This document shows, in pieces, positions 1-8,828 of a stretch of DNA of 64,000 bases (the first letter of the stretch is position 1; each line of letters begins with the position of its first letter). The stretch comes from Streptomyces fagopyri (lineage in GTDB: Bacteria; Actinomycetota; Actinomycetes; Streptomycetales; Streptomycetaceae), in assembly GCF_009498275.1 (NCBI RefSeq), contig NZ_CP045643.1, positions 1,054,001-1,118,000 of the forward strand, given 5' to 3'. The position numbers and the translations under genes are program-made. The notes under the pieces were generated by a model. That model did not search any database, had not been told where the DNA came from, and saw nothing but the letters and a program-made list of their open reading frames with translations.

Positions 1-180
1 GCCGCGAACGTCGGCAGCGACTGGTCGTACCTGCCCTTCCAGCAGTACGCCAACTCGATCTTCAACGACACCGTCGGCAAGGCCTACATCTCCGGCACCA
101 AGCTGGCCGCGGGTCTGAAGTCCTGGCAGGACGCCTCGATCAAGTACGGCAACGAGCAGGGCTTCACCGTCCAGAAGTAA
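1..180 (+). CDS. C-terminus of an ABC sugar-transporter substrate-binding protein (partial)
   Basis: The reading frame is open from base 1 to a TAA at 178-180, giving the last 59 residues of a protein whose start lies outside the window. The tail reads like the C-terminal helices of family 1 extracellular sugar-binding lipoproteins (a GLKSWQDASIKYGNEQGF stretch ending TVQK). Such proteins are tethered outside the membrane and hand an oligosaccharide to two permeases. A GH42 beta-galactosidase follows 99 bp downstream in the same direction, so a galactoside is a plausible ligand; that is inference from context only. No permease genes lie downstream, so they must be upstream if linked. Confidence 0.8.
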   Translation, partial: AANVGSDWSYLPFQQYANSIFNDTVGKAYISGTKLAAGLKSWQDASIKYGNEQGFTVQK

Positions 181-187
181 GCACACG

Positions 188-226
188 GGGGCTGCCGCTG
201 AGCGGCGAACGCCCGGCGGCAGCCCC
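188..226 (+). terminator. Hairpin between the binding-protein gene and the beta-galactosidase gene
   Basis: A perfect 11-bp stem (GGGGCTGCCGC at 188-198, complement at 216-226) with a 17-nt loop starts 8 bp after the stop codon. There is no T-run. It may be a weak terminator or an mRNA-stabilising intercistronic hairpin that protects the binding-protein message, a known arrangement in ABC sugar operons. Confidence 0.5.
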
Positions 227-279
227 GGAACCCACCACGCACCATGCGCCACCCCGTGCAGCACATCGGAAGGACCGCC

Positions 280-2340
280 ATGATCTCCACCCTCCTGTCC
301 CAGTTGCGGCACGGGCCGGACGGTGATCCCACTCCCCGGCTCGCCTACGGCGCCGACTACAACCCGGAGCAGTGGCCGCGCGAGGTGTGGGAGGAGGACG
401 TACGGCTGATGCGTGAGGCCGGCGTCAACATCGTCTCCGTCGGGATCTTCTCCTGGGCGCGCGTCCAGCCGGCCGAGAACGAGTGGGACTTCGGCTGGCT
501 CGACGAGATCATGGACCTGCTGCACGCGGGCGGCATCGGCGTCGACCTGGCCACCGCCACCGCGTCGCCGCCGCCGTGGCTCACCACGGCGCACCCGGAG
601 ATCCTCCCGGTGACCGCCTCCGGCGAGACGCTGTGGCCCGGTGCGCGGCAGCACTGGCGTCCCACCTCTCCGGTCTTCCGCGAGCACGCGCTGCGCCTGG
701 TGCGGACGATGGCGGAGCGGTACGCGGACCACCCCGCGCTGGTGGCCTGGCACGTCTCCAACGAACTGGGCTGCCACAACGTCTACGACTACTCCGACGA
801 CGCAGCCCGCGCCTTCCGTGGCTGGCTGCGCGCGCGCTACACGACGCTCGACGCCCTCAACCACGCCTGGGGCACGGCGTTCTGGTCGCAGCGCTACAGC
901 GACTGGGAGCAGATCCTGCCGCCGCGGCTGGCCGCCTCCCACCCGAACCCCACCCAGCAGCTGGACTTCAAGCGCTTCTCCTCCGACGCGCTGAAGGACT
1001 ACCTGCGCGCGGAGCGGGACGTGCTGCGCGAGCTCACGCCCGGGGTGCCGGTCACCACGAACTTTATGGTGATGGGGGGCACCAAGGGCATGAACTACGC
1101 GGACTGGGCCGCCGAGATCGACTTCGTCTCCAACGACCACTACGTGGTGCCCGGCCCCCAGGACCGGGACGAGCTGTCCTTCTCCGCCAACCTCGTCAGC
1201 GGGATCTCCGGCGGCCGTCCGTGGTTCCTCATGGAGCACTCCACCAGCGCCGTCAACTGGCAGCCCGTCAACGTGGCCAAGCGGCCGGGCGACCTCGCCC
1301 GCGACTCGCTGGTCCATGTGGCGCACGGCGCCGACGCGGTGTGCTTCTTCCAGTGGCGCCAGTCGGCGGCCGGCGCGGAGAAGTACCACTCGGCGATGGT
1401 CCCGCACGCCGGCGCCGACAGCGAGGTGTTCCGTGCGGTGACCGGCCTCGGGCGGACCCTGGAGGCGCTGGCCCCGGTCGCCGGGACCGAGCGCGAGCCG
1501 GCCCGGGTCGGCATCGTCTTCGACTGGGACTCCTGGTGGGCGAGCGAGCAGGACTCGCACCCGACCTCCCTCCTCGACTACCGGCAGGAGGCGCTGAACT
1601 GGTACTCCGCCCTCCTGGCCCTCGGCGTCCGCGCCGACGTCGTCACCCCGCAGGCCGAACTGGACCGGTACCAGGTCCTGATCGCGCCGGTGCTGCACGT
1701 CGTGCCGGCCCCGCTGGCCAAGGAGCTCACCCGGTACGTGGAGAACGGCGGCCACCTGATCACGACGTACTTCTCCGGTGTCGTCGACGAGAACGACCAC
1801 ATCTGGCTCGGCGGCTACCCGGGGGCCCTGCGCGATCTCCTCGGCATCCGCGTCGAGGAGTTCGGTCCGCTGCTCGGCACGGACACCGTCGACGTCGACG
1901 TGAACGGCGTGGCCGGTGGGGCGGCCGGTTCGGTGTGGACCGACCGGATCACCGTCACCGACCCGGCGGTCGAGGTGCTGGCCCACTACCGCAGCGGCAC
2001 GTACGCCGACCGGCCCGCGGTCACCCGCCGTACCGTGGGCCAGGGTTCGGCCGCGTACGTGTCCACCCGGCTCGGAGCCGACGGGCTCACCGGCCTGCTG
2101 CCGGAACTGCTCGCGCCCGCCGGTGTCGGCAGTGAACTGCCGGACGGGGCACGCGGGAGCGTCGAGCTGATCGTGCGCCGCGGCGGTGGCAGCCGCTACC
2201 TCTTCCTGGTCAACCGGACCGACGAGACGGTGGCGGTGCCCGGGATCACCGGGGACGCGCTGATCGGCCGGACCGACGACGGGGGCGCCGTGGTCCTCTC
2301 CCCGAGGGACGTCGCCGTGGTGCGACAGCCCGCCCGCTGA
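280..2340 (+). CDS. Beta-galactosidase, glycoside hydrolase family 42
   Basis: A 686-residue protein. The ATG at 280 is chosen over the in-frame ATG at 244 because GGAAGG sits 6 nt upstream. It begins with the GH42 hallmark YGADYNPEQWP (residues 23-33). The acid/base is predicted as Glu162 in HVSNELGCHN and the nucleophile as Glu319 in WFLMEHSTSAVNW. The order TIM barrel, trimerisation domain (from about residue 400) and small C-terminal beta domain matches the family in length. There is no signal peptide, so it should act in the cytoplasm on imported beta-galactosides. It follows a sugar-binding-protein gene in the same direction and is closed by a strong hairpin. The exact substrate (lactose, galactan fragments, arabinosides) cannot be read from sequence. 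Confidence 0.93.
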   Translation: MISTLLSQLRHGPDGDPTPRLAYGADYNPEQWPREVWEEDVRLMREAGVNIVSVGIFSWARVQPAENEWDFGWLDEIMDLLHAGGIGVDLATATASPPPWLTTAHPEILPVTASGETLWPGARQHWRPTSPVFREHALRLVRTMAERYADHPALVAWHVSNELGCHNVYDYSDDAARAFRGWLRARYTTLDALNHAWGTAFWSQRYSDWEQILPPRLAASHPNPTQQLDFKRFSSDALKDYLRAERDVLRELTPGVPVTTNFMVMGGTKGMNYADWAAEIDFVSNDHYVVPGPQDRDELSFSANLVSGISGGRPWFLMEHSTSAVNWQPVNVAKRPGDLARDSLVHVAHGADAVCFFQWRQSAAGAEKYHSAMVPHAGADSEVFRAVTGLGRTLEALAPVAGTEREPARVGIVFDWDSWWASEQDSHPTSLLDYRQEALNWYSALLALGVRADVVTPQAELDRYQVLIAPVLHVVPAPLAKELTRYVENGGHLITTYFSGVVDENDHIWLGGYPGALRDLLGIRVEEFGPLLGTDTVDVDVNGVAGGAAGSVWTDRITVTDPAVEVLAHYRSGTYADRPAVTRRTVGQGSAAYVSTRLGADGLTGLLPELLAPAGVGSELPDGARGSVELIVRRGGGSRYLFLVNRTDETVAVPGITGDALIGRTDDGGAVVLSPRDVAVVRQPAR

Positions 2341-2380
2341 CACCCGGGGACACCCGGGACCGCGACGGTCCCGAGGGTTC

Positions 2381-2414
2381 CACCGCCGTGCCCCCACGCG
2401 CGGGCACGGCGGTG
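2381..2414 (+). terminator. Hairpin terminator after the beta-galactosidase gene
   Basis: A perfect 13-bp GC-rich stem (CACCGCCGTGCCC at 2381-2393, complement at 2402-2414) with an 8-nt loop lies 40 bp after the stop. It has no T-tract, as is common in streptomycetes. It lies between convergent genes and may act in both directions. Confidence 0.75.
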
Positions 2415-2485
2415 TGGTGGGCGCAGCCCACACGTACGAAGGCGACGCCCCGCTCCGGTCGCGCCGTGCGGCGCCGGAAGGAGTG

Positions 2486-3118
2486 TCAGGCCTCCCGGTC
2501 CGGGGCGTCCGGCGGGCGGCGCCGCACCCATGCGTACAGCGCCACCGAGCACAGCGCGGCGAACGCGCACCAGGTCGAGACGAACTCCAGCTCCCACAGC
2601 GCCCAGCAGATCAGCGCCCCCGCGCCGACGAGCAGCCCGAGCCGCCGGAGCAGCCGGTCGCCGGAGAGCAGCAGCGAGCCGACCGTGGCGAGCAGGTAGC
2701 CGCCGACGAGCAGCCCGGGATGGGGCAGATCGACCACGTAGCCGAGCGTGTGACCGCGGATCTCGGCGCGCACCGGACGGGTCACAAGAGCGAACGTGAG
2801 GGCGGCGGCGGTGGCCACGCCGATCACGAGCGGGACCTTGAGCCGGGGACGGGCGTGCCGGGGCGCCGCGCACAGGACCCCCGCCGACACCCACACGGGC
2901 AGCAGCGGAAGCGCGATGGCGGCCCAGGCGACGGTGGCGGGACCCGAACCCCCGCCGGAGTGCCAGACCAGGGACTCGACGATCTGATGGGCTCCCAGCA
3001 GCAGCGGCAGCGCGGCCAGCGGAAGATCCCGGGAGCGCCGCGCGCGCGTCACACAGGCCACTCCGACAGCGGCGATACCGGCACCGGCTGCCAGGTCGGC
3101 CGTCGCACTCCAGCACAT
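2486..3118 (-). CDS. DUF6629-like integral membrane protein
   Basis: 210 residues from the ATG at 3118. The N-terminus MCWSATADLAAG and the motif LLGAHQIVESLVW resemble the actinobacterial DUF6629 family. Several hydrophobic segments are visible (roughly residues 10-25, 33-50, 62-82, 97-112, 130-150, 160-200), consistent with six or seven membrane helices. The frame stays open upstream through the 48-bp tandem repeat, but the conserved MCWSATAD start makes the shorter protein more likely. It is convergent with the beta-galactosidase gene and divergent from the ABC exporter gene. No function is known. Confidence 0.75.
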   Translation of the reverse strand: MCWSATADLAAGAGIAAVGVACVTRARRSRDLPLAALPLLLGAHQIVESLVWHSGGGSGPATVAWAAIALPLLPVWVSAGVLCAAPRHARPRLKVPLVIGVATAAALTFALVTRPVRAEIRGHTLGYVVDLPHPGLLVGGYLLATVGSLLLSGDRLLRRLGLLVGAGALICWALWELEFVSTWCAFAALCSVALYAWVRRRPPDAPDREA

Positions 3119-3191
3119 CGCGTCACCATGGGGTCGGCCGTCACGGCATTCCAGCTCTACGGTGCCCCACGCTACGGCTCCCCCGGCCGAT

Positions 3192-3336
3192 GCCCGGCAC
3201 GGACACGGCGGCCGGGGTGACACGTCCGCGCGGTACGCGGGCCCGCACGGACACGGCGGCCGAGGTGACACGTCCGTGCGGTACGCGGGCCCGCACGGAC
3301 ACGGCGGCCGAGGTGACACGTCCGTGCGGTACGCGG
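3192..3336. repeat. Three tandem copies of a 48-bp unit in a divergent intergenic region
   Basis: Copies lie at 3192-3240 (49 bp, a few differences), 3241-3288 and 3289-3336. The last two are identical apart from what follows them. The unit contains GGTGACACGTCCG and GGTACGCGG. Because 48 is divisible by three, every frame stays open through it, which creates apparent N-terminal extensions for both flanking genes. The 395-bp gap 3119-3513 holds no other gene that I can support. Confidence 0.85.
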
Positions 3337-3513
3337 GCCCGCCGGGGTGCCCGCACGGTGGCATCGCCGTCACCATCGAGGTCCACCGGACTCGTGGGCC
3401 GGCCGGTCGCCGTGCCCGCCCCCTGGGATGCTTCGCCCAGGACCGGGGCGGCCCGCGGGGTTCGCGGCGCCCGGGTGGCGCACGTGCCCGGTCGCCCCTG
3501 GCATGCTGCACCC

Positions 3514-5262
3514 ATGCCGACGCCCATACAGCCGCGCTCGTCCGCCGAAACCCCCGCACTCCCGCCCAACGGCACGCGCGTGCGGGCCCGTTCGGTGGGT
3601 CAGCGGGTGCGCGGGGCGGGCCGTGTCCTGGACCGCGTGTCCCTCGACCTCGCTCCCGGACGGCTCACCGTGATCGCCGGCAGCAGCGGGGCGGGCAAGA
3701 CCGTCCTGTTGCAGACGCTGGCCGGGCTGCGCGCTCCCACCGAGGGGTCGGTCCTGCACGACGGGGACCAACCCGGCTCGCCGGGGCCGGAGTTCGGGTT
3801 CGTTCCGCAGGAGGACATCATCCACCGCGAGCTGCCGCTGCACCGGACGCTGGTGTACGCGGCGAAGCTGCGGATGCCCACGGGCACGGCCGCCGAGTCG
3901 GTCACCGTGCGTGTGGACCGGGTCCTGGAGACGCTCGGCCTCGCCGCCCGGGCCTCGACGCCCGTGCACGCGCTGAGCGGCGGGGAGCGCAAACGGGCGT
4001 GCGTCGCCGCCGAGTTGCTCACCCGGCCACGGGTGCTGTTCCTCGACGAGCCCACCTCCGGGCTCGACCCGGTGACCGGGGCCGACCTGCTGCGGACCCT
4101 GGGCGCGCTGGCGGAGGAGGGCACCACCGTCGTCCTGACCACGCACACCCTCGCCGATCTGCTCCGCGGTGACCAGGTCGTGTTCCTCTCGCCCGGCGGC
4201 GAGGTGGCGTACTCCGGTGAACCGGGCGCGCTGTGCGGCGCGTTCGGGGTCGGCACGGTCGAGGAGGTCTACGAGGCGGTGGCGGGCGGGGCGCGTGTCG
4301 CGCGGGCCCTCCCGGCGGACGACGCGGAGACCGCCGCGCCGGGCGCCGGGCGGAGCGGCGCACCGGCGTCTCCCGTGCGGCCACCGCGGTCTCCTGTAAG
4401 GCCGCGGCGCGTCGGCGCCGTGCGGCAGTGGTCACTGCTCACCCGCCGCGGTACCGCGCTGCTCCTGCGCAACCGTCTCTCGGTCGCGGTCCTGGCCGGT
4501 TCGCCCGTGCTGATCGTGGCGATGTTCGCGGTGCTGTTCCGCGCGGGGGCGTTCGACCCCGCGGCGCCGGATCCCGGAACGACCGCGATGATCATGTTCT
4601 GGATCGCCTTCGGCGCGTTCTTCTTCGGGCTGACGTACGGACTTCTGCAGATCTGCGCCGAACTGCCCGTGGTGCGGCGCGAGTGGCTGGCCGGTCTGCG
4701 GATCGGGCCGTACCTCGCGTCGAAACTGACCACGACGCTGCCGTTGCTCGCGGTCGCGGACGCGCTGCTGCTGGTGGTGCTGCGGGCGCTGGACCGGCTG
4801 CCCGCGGCGGGGTGGACGACGTACGGGTCCCTGTTCGTGTCGAGTGTGCTGGCCTCGGCCGCCGCGCTGGCCATGGGGCTGCTCGCCTCGGCGGCGGTGA
4901 CGGAGCCGGCGCAGGCGACGCTGATGCTGCCGCTGCTCTGTTTCCCGCAGGTGCTGTTCTCGGGGGCGTTCGTGCCGGTGCCGCGGATGACGGGGGCCGG
5001 GGAGGCGATCAGCCGGGCGATGACCAACCGGTGGGCGTTCGAGGCGCTGGGCGGCGGGGTCGGCCTGGAGTCGCTGTGGCGCGCGGGTGCCTCACCGCTG
5101 GGCCGTCCGCTGCTGGATTCGTACGGGGACTCGTTCGGTCGTCCGGCGGAGCGGGGCTGGCTGGTCCTGACGGGGTTCGCGCTGCTGTTCCTGGCGGTGG
5201 CGTGGGCGATCCTGGTACGCAAGTGCCGGGAGGGCGTGGCGCGGAGCCGGGCGGGGCGGTGA
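3514..5262 (+). CDS. ABC-2 type transporter, fused ATPase and permease (ABCG-like half transporter)
   Basis: 582 residues. The nucleotide-binding domain (about 20-240) has Walker A GSSGAGKT at 56-63, Q-loop Gln99, signature LSGGE at 154-158, Walker B VLFLDE at 174-179 and H-loop His211. A basic, Pro-rich linker (265-305) leads to an ABC-2 membrane domain with about six helices from 320 to 568. ATPase followed by permease in one chain is the ABCG/White layout and usually means export of lipids, drugs or glycans as a dimer. The ATG at 3514 is chosen because residues before it encode only the 48-bp repeat; no clear ribosome-binding site precedes it, so a leaderless transcript is possible. Substrate unknown. 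Confidence 0.88.
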   Translation: MPTPIQPRSSAETPALPPNGTRVRARSVGQRVRGAGRVLDRVSLDLAPGRLTVIAGSSGAGKTVLLQTLAGLRAPTEGSVLHDGDQPGSPGPEFGFVPQEDIIHRELPLHRTLVYAAKLRMPTGTAAESVTVRVDRVLETLGLAARASTPVHALSGGERKRACVAAELLTRPRVLFLDEPTSGLDPVTGADLLRTLGALAEEGTTVVLTTHTLADLLRGDQVVFLSPGGEVAYSGEPGALCGAFGVGTVEEVYEAVAGGARVARALPADDAETAAPGAGRSGAPASPVRPPRSPVRPRRVGAVRQWSLLTRRGTALLLRNRLSVAVLAGSPVLIVAMFAVLFRAGAFDPAAPDPGTTAMIMFWIAFGAFFFGLTYGLLQICAELPVVRREWLAGLRIGPYLASKLTTTLPLLAVADALLLVVLRALDRLPAAGWTTYGSLFVSSVLASAAALAMGLLASAAVTEPAQATLMLPLLCFPQVLFSGAFVPVPRMTGAGEAISRAMTNRWAFEALGGGVGLESLWRAGASPLGRPLLDSYGDSFGRPAERGWLVLTGFALLFLAVAWAILVRKCREGVARSRAGR

Positions 5263-5290
5263 CCGGTGGGCCCGCCCCGCACGTCGGCCG

Positions 5291-6760
5291 TCAGCAGCCC
5301 GCCCGGGCCGCCAGTCCGGCCACCCCCGGTATCCGGTCGCGGTAGGTCCGGGTCACGAACGTCAGGAACGTCTCGATGTCGCCGGGCTGTGAGGAGACAC
5401 CCAGCGAGATGCGCACGGCGCCCGCCGACGGCAGTCGCAGCAGTTCCAGGTACTCCTCCAGCGAACCGACCCGCCGGCGCGCCACCGAACGCAGCAGACG
5501 CGGCCGGAGGGAGAACGCCGCTTCGCCGGCGCCCGGGTTGCAGAAGCATCCGGTGCGCAGCGAGATGCCGTGGGCGGCGCTGTCCCGGGTGACGATCCGT
5601 TCGTCTACGATCCGGCCGTCGGCTCCGAGCAGGTTCAGCGCGACCGTGCCGCCCCGGGCCGCCCCGGCCTGTTCGGGACCGTAGATCCTGACCATCGGGG
5701 ACCCGTCGCCGTGGCGCAACGCCCGCAGCCCGTCGAGCAGTCGGGCGGTCAGGCGGGCGACGTGGGCGTGCACCCGGTCCATGCCGAGGCCCTCGATCCA
5801 GCGGAGGCCCGCGGTGACGTCCGGGATGGACAGGAAGTTCACCGTGCCGTCCTCGAAGGCCGCCTCGTCGTCCGCGAGGACGTGCCACCGGGCCTGGGCG
5901 CTGACCGCGAAGACGGTGCCGCCGGAGAACCAGGGGCGGCGCAGTCCGGCGAGGGCCGACCGGCGGGCTATCAGACTGCCGACACCGGTGGGATGGCCGA
6001 AGACCTTGTACCAGCTGACCACGGTGAAGTCCGGATGGAACCTGCTGAGGTCGAGCGGGCTCGCCGGGACGAACGCGGCCGCGTCGAGCAGGACGTGGTA
6101 GCCGGACTCCTGGGCCCGCGCGATCCATTCGAGCGGATGCCGGACCCCGGTGAAGTTGCTCTGCGCCGGATAGGCCAGCAGGCCGCGCGAGCCCGGCGCG
6201 CGCCGCCCGCGCGCCGGACCGGGCCGTCGGCGGCGTACGGAGAGCGCTCGGCGCAGCCGTTCCTCGTCGATCCGCAGACCGGGCCCGCTCACCGGAACGT
6301 ATGCCGTCGACGCGCCGCCCGCGCGCGCGTACTCGCGCAGTCCGTTCACCGAGTTGTGGTTGTCGAGCGACATGACGAGCCTGCTTCCGCGCCTGAACGG
6401 ATAGGCCTCCCCGACCAGGCGAAGGGCTCCCGTCGCGTTGGGCGTGAAGATCACGGCGTACTCGGCGGGATCGGCGTCGAAGTGCGCGAGGACGGCTCTG
6501 CGGGCCTCGGCCAGCAGCAGCCCCGAGGCGCGGGAGGCCGGGCTCTCGGAGTGCGGATTGCCGAACACCCCGCCGGTGATCCGCTCCGCGCTCGCGGTGA
6601 CCAGCGAGGTCGGCGGAAGCCCCGCGCCCGTGTGGTCGAGGTAGGTGTGGCCGCCCTCGTCGAGGTAGCCGAAGTCGCGTGTCCGCAGTTCCGCGAAACG
6701 GTCGTCCCCCGCGCCCGCGCCGCTGTCGCCCGCGCGTCCGTCGCTCCGTGCCCTGGTCAT
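5291..6760 (-). CDS. PLP-dependent aminotransferase class V, molybdenum-cofactor-sulfurase-like
   Basis: 489 residues; the ATG at 6760 follows AGGGGA. Residues 35-470 form a fold-type I PLP enzyme: Asp226 (ring-nitrogen contact, LLDAAAF), Lys252 as the Schiff-base lysine in SWYKVFGHPTG, and Cys405/Cys407 in RTGCFCNPGAG. The SWYKVFG.PTG and GCFCN motifs are those of the cysteine-desulfurase half of eukaryotic MoCo sulfurase (MOCOS/ABA3). The C-terminal MOSC domain of that enzyme is absent and no MOSC gene lies nearby. It probably moves sulfur from cysteine to an acceptor; the acceptor is unknown. An ordinary cysteine desulfurase or kynureninase-like role remains possible. Convergent with the ABC exporter, 28 bp apart. 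Confidence 0.8.
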   Translation of the reverse strand: MTRARSDGRAGDSGAGAGDDRFAELRTRDFGYLDEGGHTYLDHTGAGLPPTSLVTASAERITGGVFGNPHSESPASRASGLLLAEARRAVLAHFDADPAEYAVIFTPNATGALRLVGEAYPFRRGSRLVMSLDNHNSVNGLREYARAGGASTAYVPVSGPGLRIDEERLRRALSVRRRRPGPARGRRAPGSRGLLAYPAQSNFTGVRHPLEWIARAQESGYHVLLDAAAFVPASPLDLSRFHPDFTVVSWYKVFGHPTGVGSLIARRSALAGLRRPWFSGGTVFAVSAQARWHVLADDEAAFEDGTVNFLSIPDVTAGLRWIEGLGMDRVHAHVARLTARLLDGLRALRHGDGSPMVRIYGPEQAGAARGGTVALNLLGADGRIVDERIVTRDSAAHGISLRTGCFCNPGAGEAAFSLRPRLLRSVARRRVGSLEEYLELLRLPSAGAVRISLGVSSQPGDIETFLTFVTRTYRDRIPGVAGLAARAGC

Positions 6761-6924
6761 GAGTCCCCTCCGCGCGGCCGGTCTTCCCCCGAGCCCCGGG
6801 ACCGGCCCTCCATGAAGCTTCAACAAAGGTATCGCCACAGGTGGGTTCCCCCCTGTGCCGCGGTGGCGAAGGGTGATTGGGTGGGCCCGGCACACCTCTC
6901 GATCCGCAGGAGAACCTCGCCACC

Positions 6925-7140
6925 ATGAGTAGCGCATACACGTACGAATACAAGGTCGTCACCTTCCGCGAGTCGCTCATCGGCGACGCGCTGGACAGCG
7001 ACAAGCTGGAGAAGGTGCTGAACAAGCACGCCGAGGACGGCTGGGCGCTGAAGGCGATCACCTCCGCGGACGTGAAGGGCCGCATAGGTCCGGGCGCCGT
7101 CGAGGGGCTCCTCCTGACCTTCGAGCGGCCTCGCGGATAA
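6925..7140 (+). CDS. DUF4177-like small protein
   Basis: 71 residues starting MSSAYTYEYKVVTF. The pattern YEYKVVTF..., LEKVLNKHAEDGWAL and LLLTFER is that of DUF4177 proteins, small alpha/beta proteins of unknown function. The ATG at 6925 is preceded by a weak AGGAGA 12 nt away. The gene is divergent from the PLP enzyme gene with a 164-bp gap and stands alone; the next gene begins 242 bp downstream. Confidence 0.75.
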   Translation: MSSAYTYEYKVVTFRESLIGDALDSDKLEKVLNKHAEDGWALKAITSADVKGRIGPGAVEGLLLTFERPRG

Positions 7141-7382
7141 GTCCGTTTACGTCTTTTTATGCCCGCTTGTGACCTCGTTGGAGTGCGCGGGACGCCGAGC
7201 CGGGGGATGCTGTTACTGATGGGACAGCGGATCCGCGAGTGAACTGACGCCGCCGGAGGCCTTCCGGGCCGGAGGGCCCCTGTCGGCTGTGCGGAGACCG
7301 GAGGCGAGCTGCAGGCCGCGGGCATCCCCACGGGCACCCCCGCCCGACCGCAGCCGGCCAGTGATGTCAGGACGGTGCGGCG

Positions 7383-8183
7383 ATGATGAGCGACAGGACA
7401 CTCGACCGTGGGGTCGTCTCCAGCCACACGGTGTTCGGCGCGCCGTGCTGGGTCAGTCTGACCACACGTGATCTGCGCGCCACCGAGGACTTCTACCACG
7501 CCGTACTGGGCTGGGAGTGGCATTCGGGCGCGCTGGGCGATCAGTACCGGTTCGCCCGGGTCAACGGGGTCCCGGTCGCGGGCGTCTCGGGGATGTCCGG
7601 GATCGGACCGAAGATGGCCACCTGGACCACCTACTTCGCCGTGGCCTCGGCGGACGAGACCGTGTCACGCAGCCAGGAGCGCGGCGGTACGACCGCGGTG
7701 GGCCCCATCTCCTTCCCACCCGGGCGGGCGGCACTGCTGGCCGACCGGGACGGCGCGGTCTTCGGTATCTGGGAGGGGCAGCTGGTGGCCGGCTGGGAGG
7801 CCTGGCGCCGGGCGGCACCGGTCTTCGTACGACTGCACACCCGGGACGCCTTCGACGCCGCGATCTTCTACGCGGAGGTCCTGCAGTGGGCTTCCTCGGA
7901 CCCCGCTTCCTGCCAGGTCGACTACGAGGACAACGAGGTCGTGCTGCGCAGCCAGGGCGACGTCGTGGCCCGTATCCACTCGGGCGCGGTCGGGGCGGCA
8001 CCGGACCCCACGATCAGGCCCCACTGGCGGGTCCACTTCGCGGTCGACGACGTGGAGACCTGCGCCCGCGCCGCACGCGCCCACGGGGGCACGGCCCACC
8101 AGCAGGGGGCCGGCTCCACGGAGGCGATCCTCAGCGACCCCGACGGGGCGCACTTCAGCGTGAGTTCCCAGGACAGCCGATAG
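7383..8183 (+). CDS. VOC family protein with two glyoxalase-like domains
   Basis: 266 residues with two vicinal-oxygen-chelate repeats: the first about 18-135 (CWVSLTTRDLRATEDFYHAVLGWEW), the second about 143-262 (FVRLHTRDAFDAAIFYAEVLQW, ending DPDGAHFSVSS). This is the layout of actinobacterial CFP30B-like hydroxylase/glyoxalase proteins. The usual metal ligands are not obvious, so catalysis is not assured. Two ATG codons are in tandem at 7383 and 7386; I use the first, with AGGA about 12 nt upstream. The 242-bp gap before it contains only small imperfect hairpins. Function unknown. Confidence 0.8.
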   Translation: MMSDRTLDRGVVSSHTVFGAPCWVSLTTRDLRATEDFYHAVLGWEWHSGALGDQYRFARVNGVPVAGVSGMSGIGPKMATWTTYFAVASADETVSRSQERGGTTAVGPISFPPGRAALLADRDGAVFGIWEGQLVAGWEAWRRAAPVFVRLHTRDAFDAAIFYAEVLQWASSDPASCQVDYEDNEVVLRSQGDVVARIHSGAVGAAPDPTIRPHWRVHFAVDDVETCARAARAHGGTAHQQGAGSTEAILSDPDGAHFSVSSQDSR

Positions 8184-8280
8184 ACATGGGGCGGCGGCTG
8201 CCGCCCACCACCCACCGCCCGCCGCTGCTCTGCCGCCCCAGCCGCCGCCTGTCCATCCGTCCCACGTCCGACGGCGTCCG

Positions 8281-8381
8281 GGCCGGCACGTCGGCGCGCC
8301 CCACACCCGCCGGACCGGCACGTCGGCACGCCCCACACCCGCCCCGCACCCGTGGCGGAGGCGGTGCGGGGCGGGTGTGGG
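8281..8381. terminator. Direct repeat and 19-bp bidirectional terminator between convergent genes
   Basis: Two 31-bp direct repeats (8281-8311 and 8313-8343, sharing CGGCACGTCGGC and GCCCCACACCCGCC) run into a perfect 19-bp stem (8332-8350 with 8363-8381, 12-nt loop). The hairpin lies between a plus-strand VOC gene and a minus-strand gene and has no T-run on either side. It should stop transcription from both directions. The second repeat supplies the left arm, so the repeat may have arisen with the hairpin. Confidence 0.8.
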
Positions 8382-8414
8382 CAGGTGTGGGGCAGGACGG
8401 CCCGGGAGCGCCGC

Positions 8415-8651
8415 TCAGGGAAGCGGTTCGGCGGTGGGTGACACCGGCGACTGGTAGCCACCGCTGGCCAGCATCCGCACCTCTCCCGCGGAGCTGATCT
8501 CGGCGCGGAGTATCCCGGTGGGATCGGAGTACACCGGGTTTCCGCCCGGCCCGAGGGTGGCGGTGCGTTCGACGACCACCTCGTCCGTGATGACGCCGAC
8601 ACCTGATTCCTGATGGGTGAAGCTCAACCGGTAGCGGTCCGGGGTGTGCAT
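8415..8651 (-). CDS. Small DUF6296-like protein
   Basis: 78 residues from the ATG at 8651, with GGAGGT 4 nt upstream, which decides the start against a longer open frame. The sequence MHTPDRYRLSF... GPGGNPVYSDPTGILRAEIS... GEVRMLASGGYQ looks like the Streptomyces DUF6296 family. It is probably a small beta-rich cytoplasmic protein. It is divergent from the large SpoIIE-type phosphatase gene with only 177 bp between the starts. Function unknown. Confidence 0.65.
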   Translation of the reverse strand: MHTPDRYRLSFTHQESGVGVITDEVVVERTATLGPGGNPVYSDPTGILRAEISSAGEVRMLASGGYQSPVSPTAEPLP

Positions 8652-8828
8652 CGTGACCTCCCGCGCCCGAGATACAAATGCGGGCAAATGACTTCCCTCC
8701 ATGATGCGGCCAGATGCTCCCACCGGCACACGCGCCGAAGGACGCGGCCGTACGTCCCGTACCGGAGCCCCCCGCGCACCGTGCGGGGCCTCTCGCCTCA
8801 GGACGCCGGGCAGTGTAGACATGGGCAC

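Noticed and set aside
4269..7523. A frame of over 1000 codons running antisense to the exporter and through the PLP-enzyme gene
   Set aside because: It crosses intergenic space and two recognised genes without any domain; a shadow of codon bias.
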